This document shows, in pieces, positions 32,033 to 43,222 of a stretch of DNA of 64,000 bases (its first letter is position 1; every line of letters starts with the position of its first letter). Where the stretch lies: contig JADGJC010000145.1 in assembly GCA_027596075.1 (NCBI GenBank), forward strand, positions 34,572-98,571. Reading direction: 5' to 3'. The position numbers and the translations under genes were made by a program. Source of the DNA: Rhizophlyctis rosea (lineage: Eukaryota > Chytridiomycota > Chytridiomycetes > Rhizophlyctidales > Rhizophlyctidaceae). The notes beneath the pieces are model-generated. The model had not been told where the DNA came from, ran no database searches, and was given only the letters and a program-made list of their open reading frames with translations.

Positions 32033-34585
32033 ATGACTTCAGACTCTCAGTTCAAGTCTGACAATCTTTTGCGATGGGAGGATTATGCCGCGACAGTACC
32101 ACCAGTGCGCTGTGCGACACCCACAGGGCTTTTATCCTCCCTAAACCTCACTTCCGCATCCTCCTCCCGCTCGTCATCCCCAATTCCATCCCTCCACCCT
32201 CTAAGCAAAAGCGTTTCACGATCCTTGTCTACCATGGAACAACTACCTCCTGAACTTTTGATGCGGATATTGTCTTACCTGAATACCCCCTCTCTGCTCA
32301 ATGTTTCGACCGCGTCGTCGACTCTCAACGTGCTAGCCACGGCCTCCCTCTGGTTACACCCACCAATCCCTTCATACCCCCCAGTCCCTCTCGAACCCCT
32401 CATCAAACGCCACGGCCATCACATTCGCACGCTCACATTTCCAGATCCCACCGCCATCGACTTGATCACAATAGCACCATATGTGCCAGGATTACTCAGA
32501 GTAGACCTGTCGGGATGCGCACCATTTTCCGTCGGGGACGATGCCGTGCTAGCGGTGCTGAGATCCTGTCCCAGATTGACCGGACTGATCTTGGACGACT
32601 GCATCGAGATGACGGATAGGTGTTTAGTGGAGGGACTTGCGCAACATCCAAACTTGGGAGCAATGAAGGAGTTGTCTATCGCCAGGTGTTGCGAAGTCAC
32701 AGATGTAGGAATCCGCAGCGTCATGCAGTACGTTGGAGAAGGGCGAACATACCCCGGTCCACGTAGTCTTAGCATCCTCAACATATCCTGTGTGCCGCTG
32801 TTGACGGAGTTGTCTCTATTCGCCGTTGCACAAGTCTGTCCGCAATTGGAGGAGCTCAAGGCGGCCGATTCGGACGCTGTGACGGACAAGAGTTTGATGG
32901 ATCTAGCTCGATGGTGTCCATTGTTGAAGACGTTGGATGTTAGTGAATGCATGATGTTGACCGAGAAGGTAAGCATGCGTAGTTCGTTTTTTTATGCATC
33001 ATGGACTATCATATTCATCTATTCAATCATTTTCCAGGGCCTCCTCGACTTCGAAAATGCCCGCAAAGGCATCTGGCGCGACGCCCCGACCCCCATCTGG
33101 CAACCCATCCCAATAGAAACAAGCGTCGGCCATCTCTCCTCCCTAAAATGCAACCGCACCGCCCCCGAAGCCGTAACCGACAAATCCCTCATGGCCCTCC
33201 TACCCGCAACCGACGACCACCTCGCACCACCCGCACGCTGGAACCGCCGCCCCTCTTTCCAATCCCTTGAACTCTCTTTTGCTGGAAACGTCACGGCGGA
33301 TTTTTTTAACCATCTTTCGACGAACTATGCGGGGCAGTTGACGTGTTTGAATTTGAGTGGGGTTGTTATTAGGCATGTTGTTTCTGAGGTGCCGGTTGTG
33401 GCACCTGCTGCGGATGCGTCCCCCAACGGTGTTATGCCGACGACGTTGGAGAGTCTTACGGCCCGGGACGTGAAACTTCTAGCGGAGTTCTTATCCACCC
33501 AGCCGTGTTTAAGGCATCTGAACCTTGCGGCTGCGACGGGGCTTGTGACGGATGAGACGTGTCGTGCTATCGGTGCACGGTTACACGAGCTGGAGACGTT
33601 GGACCTATCGGAATGCCAGCGAGTAACGGATGTCGGGATGGTGGAAGTTGCTCGGGGGTGTCGGAGGCTTGTTGACGTAAACCTCAAGGGATGCACGGAG
33701 TTGAGTGATGAGACTGTTAAGGCGTTTGTCGGTGTTGGTGAAGGAGGAAAGGGAATGGCAAAGGGCGGGGATAGCAAGTTGCGAAGCCTAAACCTAGGTC
33801 TCTGTCACAAAATCACGGATGTGTCCGTGACGTTGCTGGCGGATTTGTGTAGTCGGCCGGGGAAGGGGATGCATACACTGAAGTTGAGCGGATGTCTCAA
33901 CATTACGGATAAAGGTCTCGATTACCTTTACAGTTGCATTCAACGAAATGGGCATACCCTTACACCACCTTCCACCTCAACAACAGTCATAACCGCCCAC
34001 CCCCACCCACCACTCGACCCCCTCCGCCTCGTCTGTCTTTCGGGATGTTACCACATAACGACACCCGCGCTATCCCGCCTCGCATCCACCCTCCCCTACC
34101 TAGAATCAATCAACTTCTACTCCTGCCCCTCAATAACCGACGCCGCCGTCTCCGTCATCGCGCAAAATTGTTCACGACTACAGAGTCTCGTTATGAGCAA
34201 GTGCGCGATTTCGGATGTGGGGTTCTTGGCAGTATCGAAAGGCTGTCCACGCCTCCACACACTCTACGCATCCTTCCTCGTCGGTCGTGGTCCAACCGAT
34301 ACGGGCGTCCGTGCTGTTATCGAAAACTGTCGTGAACTCAAATTACTTGACGTCAGTCGGTGTGAGGGTGTTACGGATCGGGCGTTTTCTGATGGGGAGG
34401 GGAAGGGACGGGATTTGGCACTCCAGATCTTGATGGTTAGAGTATGTGGTGGTGTGACGTTTCGGGGATTATGTAGAGTTGTTGAGCGGTGTCCGAGGTT
34501 GCAGAGGTTGGATTGTACGGGGTGTTTGAGGGTTGGTGCGGAGGATAGAGCTAGGTTGAAGGTTTTGGTTGATGAGAGGTGGTAG
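32033..34585 (+). CDS. F-box / cysteine-containing LRR protein (Grr1/AMN1/FBXL type), 827 aa
   Basis: F-box/LRR proteins are substrate receptors of SCF ubiquitin ligases. The start at 32033 (MTSDSQFKSDNLLRWEDY) is preferred over the in-frame ATG at 31820, whose added 71 residues look like leader. A Ser-rich segment is followed by the F-box (MEQLPPELLMRILSYLNTPS, about residues 68-105). At least 15 LRRs of the (C)xxLxxLxLxxCxxITDxxL type then reach the C terminus (LETLDLSECQRVTDVGMVEV, LRSLNLGLCHKITDVSVTLL, LHTLKLSGCLNITDKGLDYL, LKLLDVSRCEGVTDRAF). An intron is inferred at 32969-33037 (GTAAGC...TTTCCAG). It is 69 nt, has no stop and keeps the frame, so retention would add 23 residues, many hydrophobic. 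Closest in layout to Grr1/FBXL2-20; exact orthology not claimed. Confidence 0.88.
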   Translation: MTSDSQFKSDNLLRWEDYAATVPPVRCATPTGLLSSLNLTSASSSRSSSPIPSLHPLSKSVSRSLSTMEQLPPELLMRILSYLNTPSLLNVSTASSTLNVLATASLWLHPPIPSYPPVPLEPLIKRHGHHIRTLTFPDPTAIDLITIAPYVPGLLRVDLSGCAPFSVGDDAVLAVLRSCPRLTGLILDDCIEMTDRCLVEGLAQHPNLGAMKELSIARCCEVTDVGIRSVMQYVGEGRTYPGPRSLSILNISCVPLLTELSLFAVAQVCPQLEELKAADSDAVTDKSLMDLARWCPLLKTLDVSECMMLTEKVSMRSSFFYASWTIIFIYSIIFQGLLDFENARKGIWRDAPTPIWQPIPIETSVGHLSSLKCNRTAPEAVTDKSLMALLPATDDHLAPPARWNRRPSFQSLELSFAGNVTADFFNHLSTNYAGQLTCLNLSGVVIRHVVSEVPVVAPAADASPNGVMPTTLESLTARDVKLLAEFLSTQPCLRHLNLAAATGLVTDETCRAIGARLHELETLDLSECQRVTDVGMVEVARGCRRLVDVNLKGCTELSDETVKAFVGVGEGGKGMAKGGDSKLRSLNLGLCHKITDVSVTLLADLCSRPGKGMHTLKLSGCLNITDKGLDYLYSCIQRNGHTLTPPSTSTTVITAHPHPPLDPLRLVCLSGCYHITTPALSRLASTLPYLESINFYSCPSITDAAVSVIAQNCSRLQSLVMSKCAISDVGFLAVSKGCPRLHTLYASFLVGRGPTDTGVRAVIENCRELKLLDVSRCEGVTDRAFSDGEGKGRDLALQILMVRVCGGVTFRGLCRVVERCPRLQRLDCTGCLRVGAEDRARLKVLVDERW

Positions 34586-34913
34586 GGGTATGCTATCGGC
34601 GAGGGAGGTGTGTGGGGTGTTTGATAGGCGTGAAACGTTTTTGTAAAATTTTTTGTATAATACCGAGAAGTAATATGATCGCCCATATGCACTGCACAGT
34701 AATACAAGCAATCTTCTTGTGATGGGAATGATGCAATTTCTATACTTTGAAAAAACATGCACAAACTTTCTGCAAAAAAGACTACAGCAAAATTTACATA
34801 TACACGACAAGAACACACAACAGCAAAAAGAACAACCAATTGGCACTCCACATCCCTCAACCAGAAACCCCCCACCCAAAGACCCCACATTCAATCAAAC
34901 CGCCCCACAATCA
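34586..34913. other. Intergenic region between convergent genes
   Basis: 3' flanks of the F-box/LRR gene and UBR1. It is A-rich on the plus strand near 34740-34830. No other feature. Confidence 0.4.
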
Positions 34914-37900
34914 TCACAAAGTAGGCCACCCCCCAAAATCAATACTCTGCTCAATCTTCCTCGCAACAAAGCTCGGAATCCCATGCGTCAACCACAACTT
35001 CCGGATCTCGTCGTACCGCCTCATGTTCAGGTACTGTGGGCGGCCACGTCTGAAAAGTTTTGGCGCATACATTAGCCAAAACACCATTTGGATGTGAGAG
35101 GGATACAAAAAGAATTGCTTCCTCCTCACCTCAACCCAACATCCACCTCCCCATGCGCATCCAAATACGGCGGATTCATAAAGTTGCCGTTATCCCCATG
35201 CAAAATCAGCACGATGCATTTCTTGATCAGGAGGTACAGCCCAACATCTCCACCACACCTGCAAAAGTGCCAATATGTGAGAAATTATTCGCTGCAAGAA
35301 ACACCCCAAACACGCCTCCCAACTACTCACGTCTTAGCATGAATATTGCACTCCCCCCTATCCTCATCCGAACAACAAAAACTCTGACTACACACAAACG
35401 TCCCACACAAAAGACACAGCGCCGGATCCGCTGGGACCGTATTACACCTCTTGCAAACCCGTCTCAAACTCTCCTCAAACAGCGTGTCCAATCGCCGGGG
35501 CAACGGCATCAACTCAAATACAACAGGTGTGTTGAGTGTCGCCAGGCGGTCAATGTCGGTGTCCGAGAAGCGGGCGGAGTGGTGAGTGGGACGTGGGATG
35601 GAGATAGCGTGCGTATGGTCTTGTTGCATGGCGGTTGAGGGGGATGGTGTGTCGCCGGTGAAGTGGCCTGGTTCGTACATTGTCGCCTCTTTGCACCATC
35701 CTGCTATCAAGCGTGATAGGAACGGACTTTGGACTGTCTGTGGTGAGCACACCGACGTAACGGGTGGAAGCCGGAGGTACGCCAACAACCGACGGTATTC
35801 CGTCTCCTCCCCATTCTCCGATCCCATCGATTCATAGTCGCTTCCATCCGCAGGAGCGTCATCAAACCCTAGGCCCGCCGGTCCACCAGGAGGAACGATC
35901 CCAAACCGTGCATAAAGCAACAGAACGACTTTCCTCATGAACGTCAATCCAACCGTCTCACACAGCCGCAACACAATCTTCGGATCCACGCTATCCAACA
36001 CCCGCCTCCTCCGTTCCAGCCCCATCCCCAACTGCACCAACACCCATTCCACAAACCACATAATCTGATCTGAATCCCCATCCCCACCACCACCCTCACC
36101 CATCCTCACATCCTCATCCCCATACACAGGCTTCTTCCCCTTCCCCTCCACACCTCCTGACATCGCCCGCTCCACAACACCCCGCACCCCCTCCTCCGAA
36201 CTCCACATCTCCCCTCTAACCCCAACACTCTCCCCAACAGCAACAACACACTTCACAACCTCCAAAACCCAAAACACCTTCACCCACTCCCAAACATCCG
36301 CACCACCCTCCCCAACAACAGGTCCAACCCCCATAGCCATCTCCACAAAAATATCAAACGAATCATCCAACAAAGGCGTGAAAATCCTCTCCTCAAACGC
36401 CCCTTCCCCACTCTCCAAACTAGGCCCCTTCCCCTTCTCCTCCACGAAACCCCTGAACAAACTCTGCAAAAACACCGCAACACGTCTCCTCATCCGCCCT
36501 TCCGTCTCCCCATCACAAACCACCACGCTAGTATACGTCACGACCGTCTCGCTGAACACCCGTAACAAAGTCAACACCTGCGGACTCAACCCATCCAACA
36601 CCCCAACCCGCGTCAACCGAAGCCCGCCCTTCCCCCGATACCCCCCAGCCATCGCACCCGGCACCCCAACACCCCTCGCCATAATCTCAACCCCGCTAAT
36701 AGTGTACCCCATCAACTCCCACAACAACTCCAACGATTCCAACCCCGCTTCCTCACCATCATAATCAGGAATCACATTCCGATACGTCAATCGAACAGTA
36801 TCCATCAACCGATCCCCATAAATCTGTCGTATCGCCTCCACATTCGTCGCCGAAATCGGCGCAGCCACCGCCCCACCCCTCGCATGCTCCCCACGTCTCT
36901 GAGGCACCGGTGACCCCGCCCCCTCCCGTTGCAAATCCGGCAAAAAATGCGACACAACCCCATCAAACCTCCGCGCAATATCACTACCCGACCTCGCCCG
37001 CTTCGTCCCAGCCTCATGCATTTCATAATCCCCACCATGATACCCACTAGCGATAGCTTTAACACTATCCCCAACCCCCGAACCCCACCACTCATCCAAC
37101 CCCTCCAACCCACCCTTCTCCCTCCCTCCATCAACCTCCTTCCAAGGCACACTCGACCCCGCCCAATTCACCTTCTCCGTCTTCCCACTCCAAAGCACAG
37201 GCAAAAGACAATTGCCCAAACTCTTACACAAAGGACACATGAACTCTTTCTTATCGATCCGTTCTGGATGATTCCGCGTCGGTTGGGCTTGTTGACGAGC
37301 TTCCACCGACGCGCTGTACGACTGGAAACACGTGAAGTGCATCAGGTGGCCGCAACTCGAGGCGTATAATCCTGTGTCCGCGAGTTGCGTCGGCAAAGGC
37401 GGGCCCAAAACCGATTCGCCGGCCGCGAACGGGTAATGGGGTGTGCTGCCCGTCAGGGTCGTGGATAAGCGTCTGGTGGCGCTCAAGGAGCTGGAACTTG
37501 GGGAGGTGGACATCCGAGCCGATTGCGGTGTGCTGGGAGGATGGAGGGAGCTGCTGCTAGCTGCGGCATCGGGACGAGGATGCTCAACATCAAGCGAAGA
37601 TGGAGCACTCAGCACCCGCTCAACAGCATCCCCATCAGCAAAATTGATGTGTCGTTGAATGCAACTAGGTTGTATGAAACCCAGCATCCCGTACAACAAA
37701 CCTCCCTTCCCAGTCTCTTCCTGACAAACAATGCAAGTGCCAGTAGGATAGTTCCACGTCCGCTCCTCCGGCTTCGTCTCCGGCCCACCATCTATCGCCT
37801 CCCCCTCCTCCATCTCATAATCCTCCTCCTCCTCCCCCTCAATATCCTCCATATCATCACCATAATTCGCCATAAAGCTCTTCTGCGCCTGAGCAAACTG

Positions 37901-40900
37901 CGCCATGATGGCCGCCTGTCGAGCCTTACTCGCAAGCTTCTTCCGTTCCTGCTCGCTCATCTCATCCCCAGCACTCGCCGCTGCCGCCCGCGCCGCATCC
38001 TCAGCCGACGTCCCCCACCGAGACTTATCCCGCCAGCCAGCAATGAGGTTCCGAGCTTTGACGCTCCCAATCTCCTCCAACCGCCGCACGAAATACCGCA
38101 AGCGCGGGGCATGCTCCTTAATTTCGTCCTCATCTGCGCGGTCCACCAGTCCCAGAATGAGCTCCAGCAGCGTCAGGTGTCCGTCCACACCGGCCTTTCC
38201 AACATCTTCAATTTCCAAATCCGCCACCAAATCCAAGAACGTCAAACCACCTTGACCTTCCTGAGCCTCATGGGCAACTTCCATCTCCAACGCCACCAAG
38301 AGGATATGCACAGTAGCCGCCAAAACAGCATCACTCCTAACCGGCGCATCCCCACCTTCCTCCTGCTTCCTCCCCACATTCCACAACGCAAAGAACAACA
38401 ACCTCACAAACACATTTCCCCTTACAACCCCAACAAGCCCATCATACCCTCCTCCTTCCGTAAGTGGAATCAACTTCGGAACCCTCACATCCTCATCCTC
38501 CCCCTTCTCCCCATTCCCAGGTGCAACCCTCTTCTTCCCAACCGCCTTCTTTCCCCCCTTCTTCGCCTCCGCCCGTTTCTTCAAAACCTCCTCAACATCC
38601 TCCCGCTGATTCCGCGTATAATGCCAGAACCATGGATCAACCTCAGAATAGTACTCATCCTTCAGCTCATACAACCCATGATCCGCCATCCCATCCGGGA
38701 ACTTGAAGACCGCCAGCTCCGACAGGATCTCATCGAAACTCTTCTGCCCCTTCGCATCGGGCGACACGTTGGCAGACGCATCGATCAACCGGTCCGGTAT
38801 CCGTTTCGTCAACTCCGAATACGCCATCCCCGATGGATTTACCGCCAAATGATGAACGATCTCCCGTCTCGTCTCTTGTTCCAGATCCATGGCGCCCGCC
38901 TTTGACCGCTCCGTCAAAATAATGATCAACAGCTGCATTAAGTCCTCCGCAAGGTGTGTCAGCTGGCCAGGTTCCAATCCCGTCAAGGTTGATGCCTCCC
39001 TAGGCCGTCCCTGGAACCACGCAACCAAATCATACCGATCCAACAGCGTCGTCATGAACTTATCCGACCCTTGCAAAACAGCCGCGGTCTGCAAAAGGAA
39101 CAACTCCTGGTCATAGCAATCCCGTAACGTCACCTCGCGATAATGCAAGGCCTGACTTCGCACGCTGAACCCGTTCCGAACCCAGATGCCCGCCCTGATC
39201 TGAGAGAGCCAAACGGCAATCCGGAGCGGGTAATCAAACATACGAGCGAGATGTTCCTGACGTGACAACGACTTGGTCGCAACTGTCCGCTTCAGCTCCC
39301 GTTGAGACTCCGGTGAATCAAACACAGACATTCTCCGACCTTGAGGTGGAAGGCCTTCTGCACTCACACCCTCCGCGTTCTCCGACCCAGGTTGCGGAAT
39401 AATCGGTCCCTCCGCCACGTCCTCTATCGCATCACCTTCAACACTAACCCCATCAAACGCAAACAACCGCCTCCACACACCCTTCCTAACCTGCACATCC
39501 TCAATCCTCCCCAAAACTTTCGGCACATGCGCCAAAAGCTGCGCCAAGAACCAATGCAAAGGATGATGGAACGACACCGTCTGCGACGAAACCCTAAAGA
39601 ACGGAACCCGCATCCTCACACCCGGCGCAATCTCCACCACATGCGACCCATCAGGAGACGTCATCCTCCGATTAGAGTCAACCCCCGTCCCAACCGCAAC
39701 CCTCTGCTGCAATTGCGACTGCACCACCTCCTCAGCCTGCTCGTACGCACACCACCGGTCAATGACCGAAATGGTCGTATTGATAGCAAACACCAACACC
39801 TCCACATCCTGCGCCGTATTGCCCACCGGATGGTAACAATCCGACATCATAGTCACCAGCCGCGATACTTGCAAACTGAGTTTGAAGGCGTGCATCCACG
39901 TCTCGGTCTCGTATTCGACATGGCTGCGTGTGTAGCGTTCTTGCGGGTGCATTCCTTGCCACACGCGACAGAGGTCGAGGAAGCGTAGGAGGTCTGTTGG
40001 GAAGTGCCGCAATGTTTCGTCTCGCACTTTGTGGGCTAATAGGATGTATCGAAGATCCGCGAAGACGTGCCAGTACGGTCGATTTCGTGATGCGTCGCTT
40101 TCACATGTTAGCTTGCGGTAATGGGGACGAATGAACTTCCGTGCTCGCCGGTAGGCCGTGTAGAACTGTTTGAGGTTGAATACTTCGGGTTCTCGTTCCG
40201 CCAGGTAGAATGCTTTCAGGATGGCGAAAAGACAAGGGACGAGGTTGGTATGGGAGACAAGGTATTGTGCGATTGTTGGGACGGTGAAAAGCTGGACGGA
40301 AAAGTTGATGATGGAAAGATCGTTTTCTCGGTCGTGGAATAGGAAGCTGTTCGCGATGCGAAGATAGTTATGTGCAAATCTTATGCCTATTTTCAGCAGG
40401 GTTAGTAACGGCACGCGCCTTGACAGTCATCAATAAATATGTACGCACCCATGACTTTCTTGAATTCATCAGCACTGACAATCAAAGTACCAATGTACAG
40501 CTCCCTCAAAGAATTCCGCAACTCTTTCCACAGCTTGACATCATACGCCAACAAATAATCAATCCTCAACTTCCCATCATCGGGCGCCCTCGAGAACAAT
40601 TCATCATCATCCTCGACCTCAATATACCCCTGCATCACCGCATCCACGTCCTCATCCAAGTTAATCGGGTCCTGCGGATCCACATCCCGATCATATAAAT
40701 CAACATCCTCCTCCCCAGCAGACGCAGACGCAGCGCCATTCTTCCATCCCACCAAAATATCCTTCACATTCCTCCTCTGCGCACACAGTTCCTCGCAAAT
40801 GACCCTTCTCACAACGTTCTGGACCGACTCAAACAGAACGCCATGCATTCGGCGAGATCCCGGTACCAGACGAGGGAGATCTCGCAACCATCCAATCAGC

Positions 40901-42237
40901 AATCCAGCAATGTATTCTCGGAATGTGTCACGCGCGTTCCGGATGGAGACTGCAAGACCGATGGGAGTCAGGACGCGTGACATGCTCAGCAGGCGGGTTA
41001 GGGATTCGGAAAGAAAGATGATGTCGCGACCCTTGATTCGAACGGGATGTTATTGCCATGAGTTTTGGCGGTATGCCTTGTGGCTGATCCTTACATGAGC
41101 ATCCACTCTTGTTGCCACATCCTTGGCTTCTTCCACAGAGCAATCCAATGCCGCCATAACGATGTCTATCACTTCCTGAAACGAATGCACTTCGTCGTTC
41201 CACAGGATACATGCATACTGCCATTTGTTGTCCTTCGCCAAAGCATCTTCTTCATCTGTTTCCGGCACATTGATGCTACGTATTGATTCAGCACTCTCTG
41301 GCGCTGTCAAGTCGGCAGGAGACTCCGCCAAGGTATCAATAACGAAATCCAGTACTGTCGCCACGGTGGCGCGCATGGATGTTACTAATGCCTTCATGAT
41401 TATTTTAGTATACAAGGTCGGTCTCGACGCAAGTTACACGTGGCACGATAGTACCTCTGGAAGCGGTGTCACCGATTCTGTTCCATCTGTGGATACCGCG
41501 GTTGCGACAGCTTCTGATCCGGCAGTGTCTTCGTCCGCGGCACTGGGTGAATGATATTCGCAGCGTACGGGTACCCTCCAAGCTTCTGGGTCTCCACAAT
41601 CGCAGCATCCTCCCGAACCAGCGGCTACCGAGAATGTCGTATCATGCCCTTCATGATCACTTGCGTAAAAACACCGTGAGCAGAATACGCAGGTATCGTC
41701 TAGAGCGCAGTTGCTAAAAATAACACGTGAGAACATGCGCCAATTGTCCAGTGAAAGTGTTCTCGTTCCAACTCACCGACATCGGTAAACACCTTCTCCT
41801 CTTTTGAATACATGTCCACATGCCTTCCCACGTTGGCTTTTCTGATATTCTGGTGGCAATGAAGCATCTTCGGCATCGTCGTGGGTTTCGGACCGATGAC
41901 CTCCATCCACAGGAAAATTTGACGGAACGGAGCTTTCAACAGCTTGTCCCAAGACATTCGGAGCTTTCTTGCTGCCATACACCAACTCATACCCTGCTTC
42001 CGTTGCACCGGCAAACTGTTCCGTGACAGGCAGAAGGAGGCTTGCGTACTGCGCAGCAGTTACTGGTAGGTCCCATTCTACGTGAAAGGGCAAGCCGTGG
42101 AGGTAAGTGTAAAGCGTGGGGTCAAAGAAACGCAGTTGCTTCAACTGCTCAGGTATTGCGGTCGGAGACTCGAAGCTGTGCGTGCTTCCGCCTGGACGTA
42201 GGACAGTGTGTCGCATTCGCTGTTGGACAGTTTGCAA
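34914..42237 (-). CDS. UBR1: N-recognin E3 ubiquitin ligase Ubr1, 7 exons, 2,306 aa
   Basis: Ubr1 binds N-terminal destabilising residues and ubiquitinates the substrate. Exons (minus): 41777-42237, 41455-41713, 41095-41391, 40449-41031, 35331-40386, 35130-35258, 34914-35049, all in phase. The UBR box spans exons 1-2 (GKACGHVFKRGEGVYRCRNC, ALDDTCVFCSRCF, SDHEGHDTTF, GGCCDCGDPEAW). A ClpS-like domain follows (YACILWNDEVHSFQEVIDIV), which binds bulky hydrophobic N-ends. The RING-type part starts near residue 1417 (CIVCQEETGKGGLLYGMLGF) and, after a Ser-rich spacer, continues with SSCGHLMHFTCFQSYSASV and CPLCKSLGNCLLPV. The autoinhibitory C-terminal region ends CCSDEDRGECNIHAKTCGG, NGNFMNPPYLDAHGEVDVGL and RRGRPQYLNMRRYDEIRKLW. 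The 5-kb exon is unusually long for this genome. The donor at 40448 is GTGCGT. Confidence 0.95.
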
Positions 42238-43222
42238 ATGTGAATGAAGATGGTCCGTAGAGTCCTTTCAGATGGGTTCGTCAACCTCGGAATTTGTTGA
42301 AACTTGAGCGCGAGGTTACTGTATTGTAAAGTGCCTGCAACGCTAGAAAACTGATATATTCCGAAGGGGTGAACGAGGGAAGATCGCTGTCAATGTGAGG
42401 GAAAATGGAGCAGGTGAGCGAGGAAGGCCGGGCTGTGTGAGGTCACCAGGCAAGTAGAATGGCGGCACAGATAGATGGTGGCTGCTGTAGCACGCGCGCC
42501 ACATCCGTTGACCCCACACACAAAGGGGTCCTGTAGCAGGGTCCTACGGAAAAGTTCTCCTTTTCTGAAATGATAAACTCCTTCCTTGCAAAATTGTTGA
42601 ACACCTGCTAGTGATGAGCAATCAATTAAAGGCACATATGTCTCGCCTCAAGATACTCGAGTCTACTTCTGGAGCTTGGAAATTCCTGATGAGTCTGATT
42701 CAGGATACGGTAATAGCCGGTTGACCGAACCCTCCTTGTGTTCAAGGGCCGGATTTGGCGGATCGCGGATGTTGGTCCACTTCGCCCTCCAGCCCTCCTG
42801 CAAAAAGGAACTCCAGAATTTCAAGCTTCTGGGAGCGCCATCTGTTGGTCCTTCGCTTTAGCAGTTCACTGAATGAACATATTTTGATTTGTGGCTGCCA
42901 ACGCTTGCCAGCGTGCGGTTCAGGGTTTGATACTAGTACCTGCAACAAGTTCCTAATCACTTCACACTGCTCACGGTCAGGATATCGTCGTCGACTACGG
43001 CTATCTTCGCAGTTGTCCCCATCCGCCTCGCGTGGTCCCGAAAACGACACAAGCTGCCAATTTTGGGCCGCATCCGCAAAAATTCCGTGCGCGTCAGGCT
43101 CCTTCACATCTACTACATCTCATTTGCAGTCTCACGAAGTATTCAACTTTATTCTTTTGAGCCAGCAAAAAGGGTAAGTATCCGTTTGTCTTCAATGAGT
43201 CAATACAAAAATTGACTGACAT
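42238..43222. other. Intergenic region, possibly with a leader exon of the TIR-like gene
   Basis: The frame 42755-43157 is open and ends at a good donor (GTAAGT at 43159) whose acceptor at about 43213 would join it in frame to the next gene. Its residue composition does not look coding, so it may be a spliced 5' leader. A short minus-strand ORF (42390-42635) is not supported. Confidence 0.35.

Noticed and set aside
36378..39988. Several long plus-strand frames inside UBR1 (for example 37523-38905, 460 codons)
   Set aside because: Antisense shadows of the long UBR1 exon; composition dominated by Arg/Pro/Ile with no domain.
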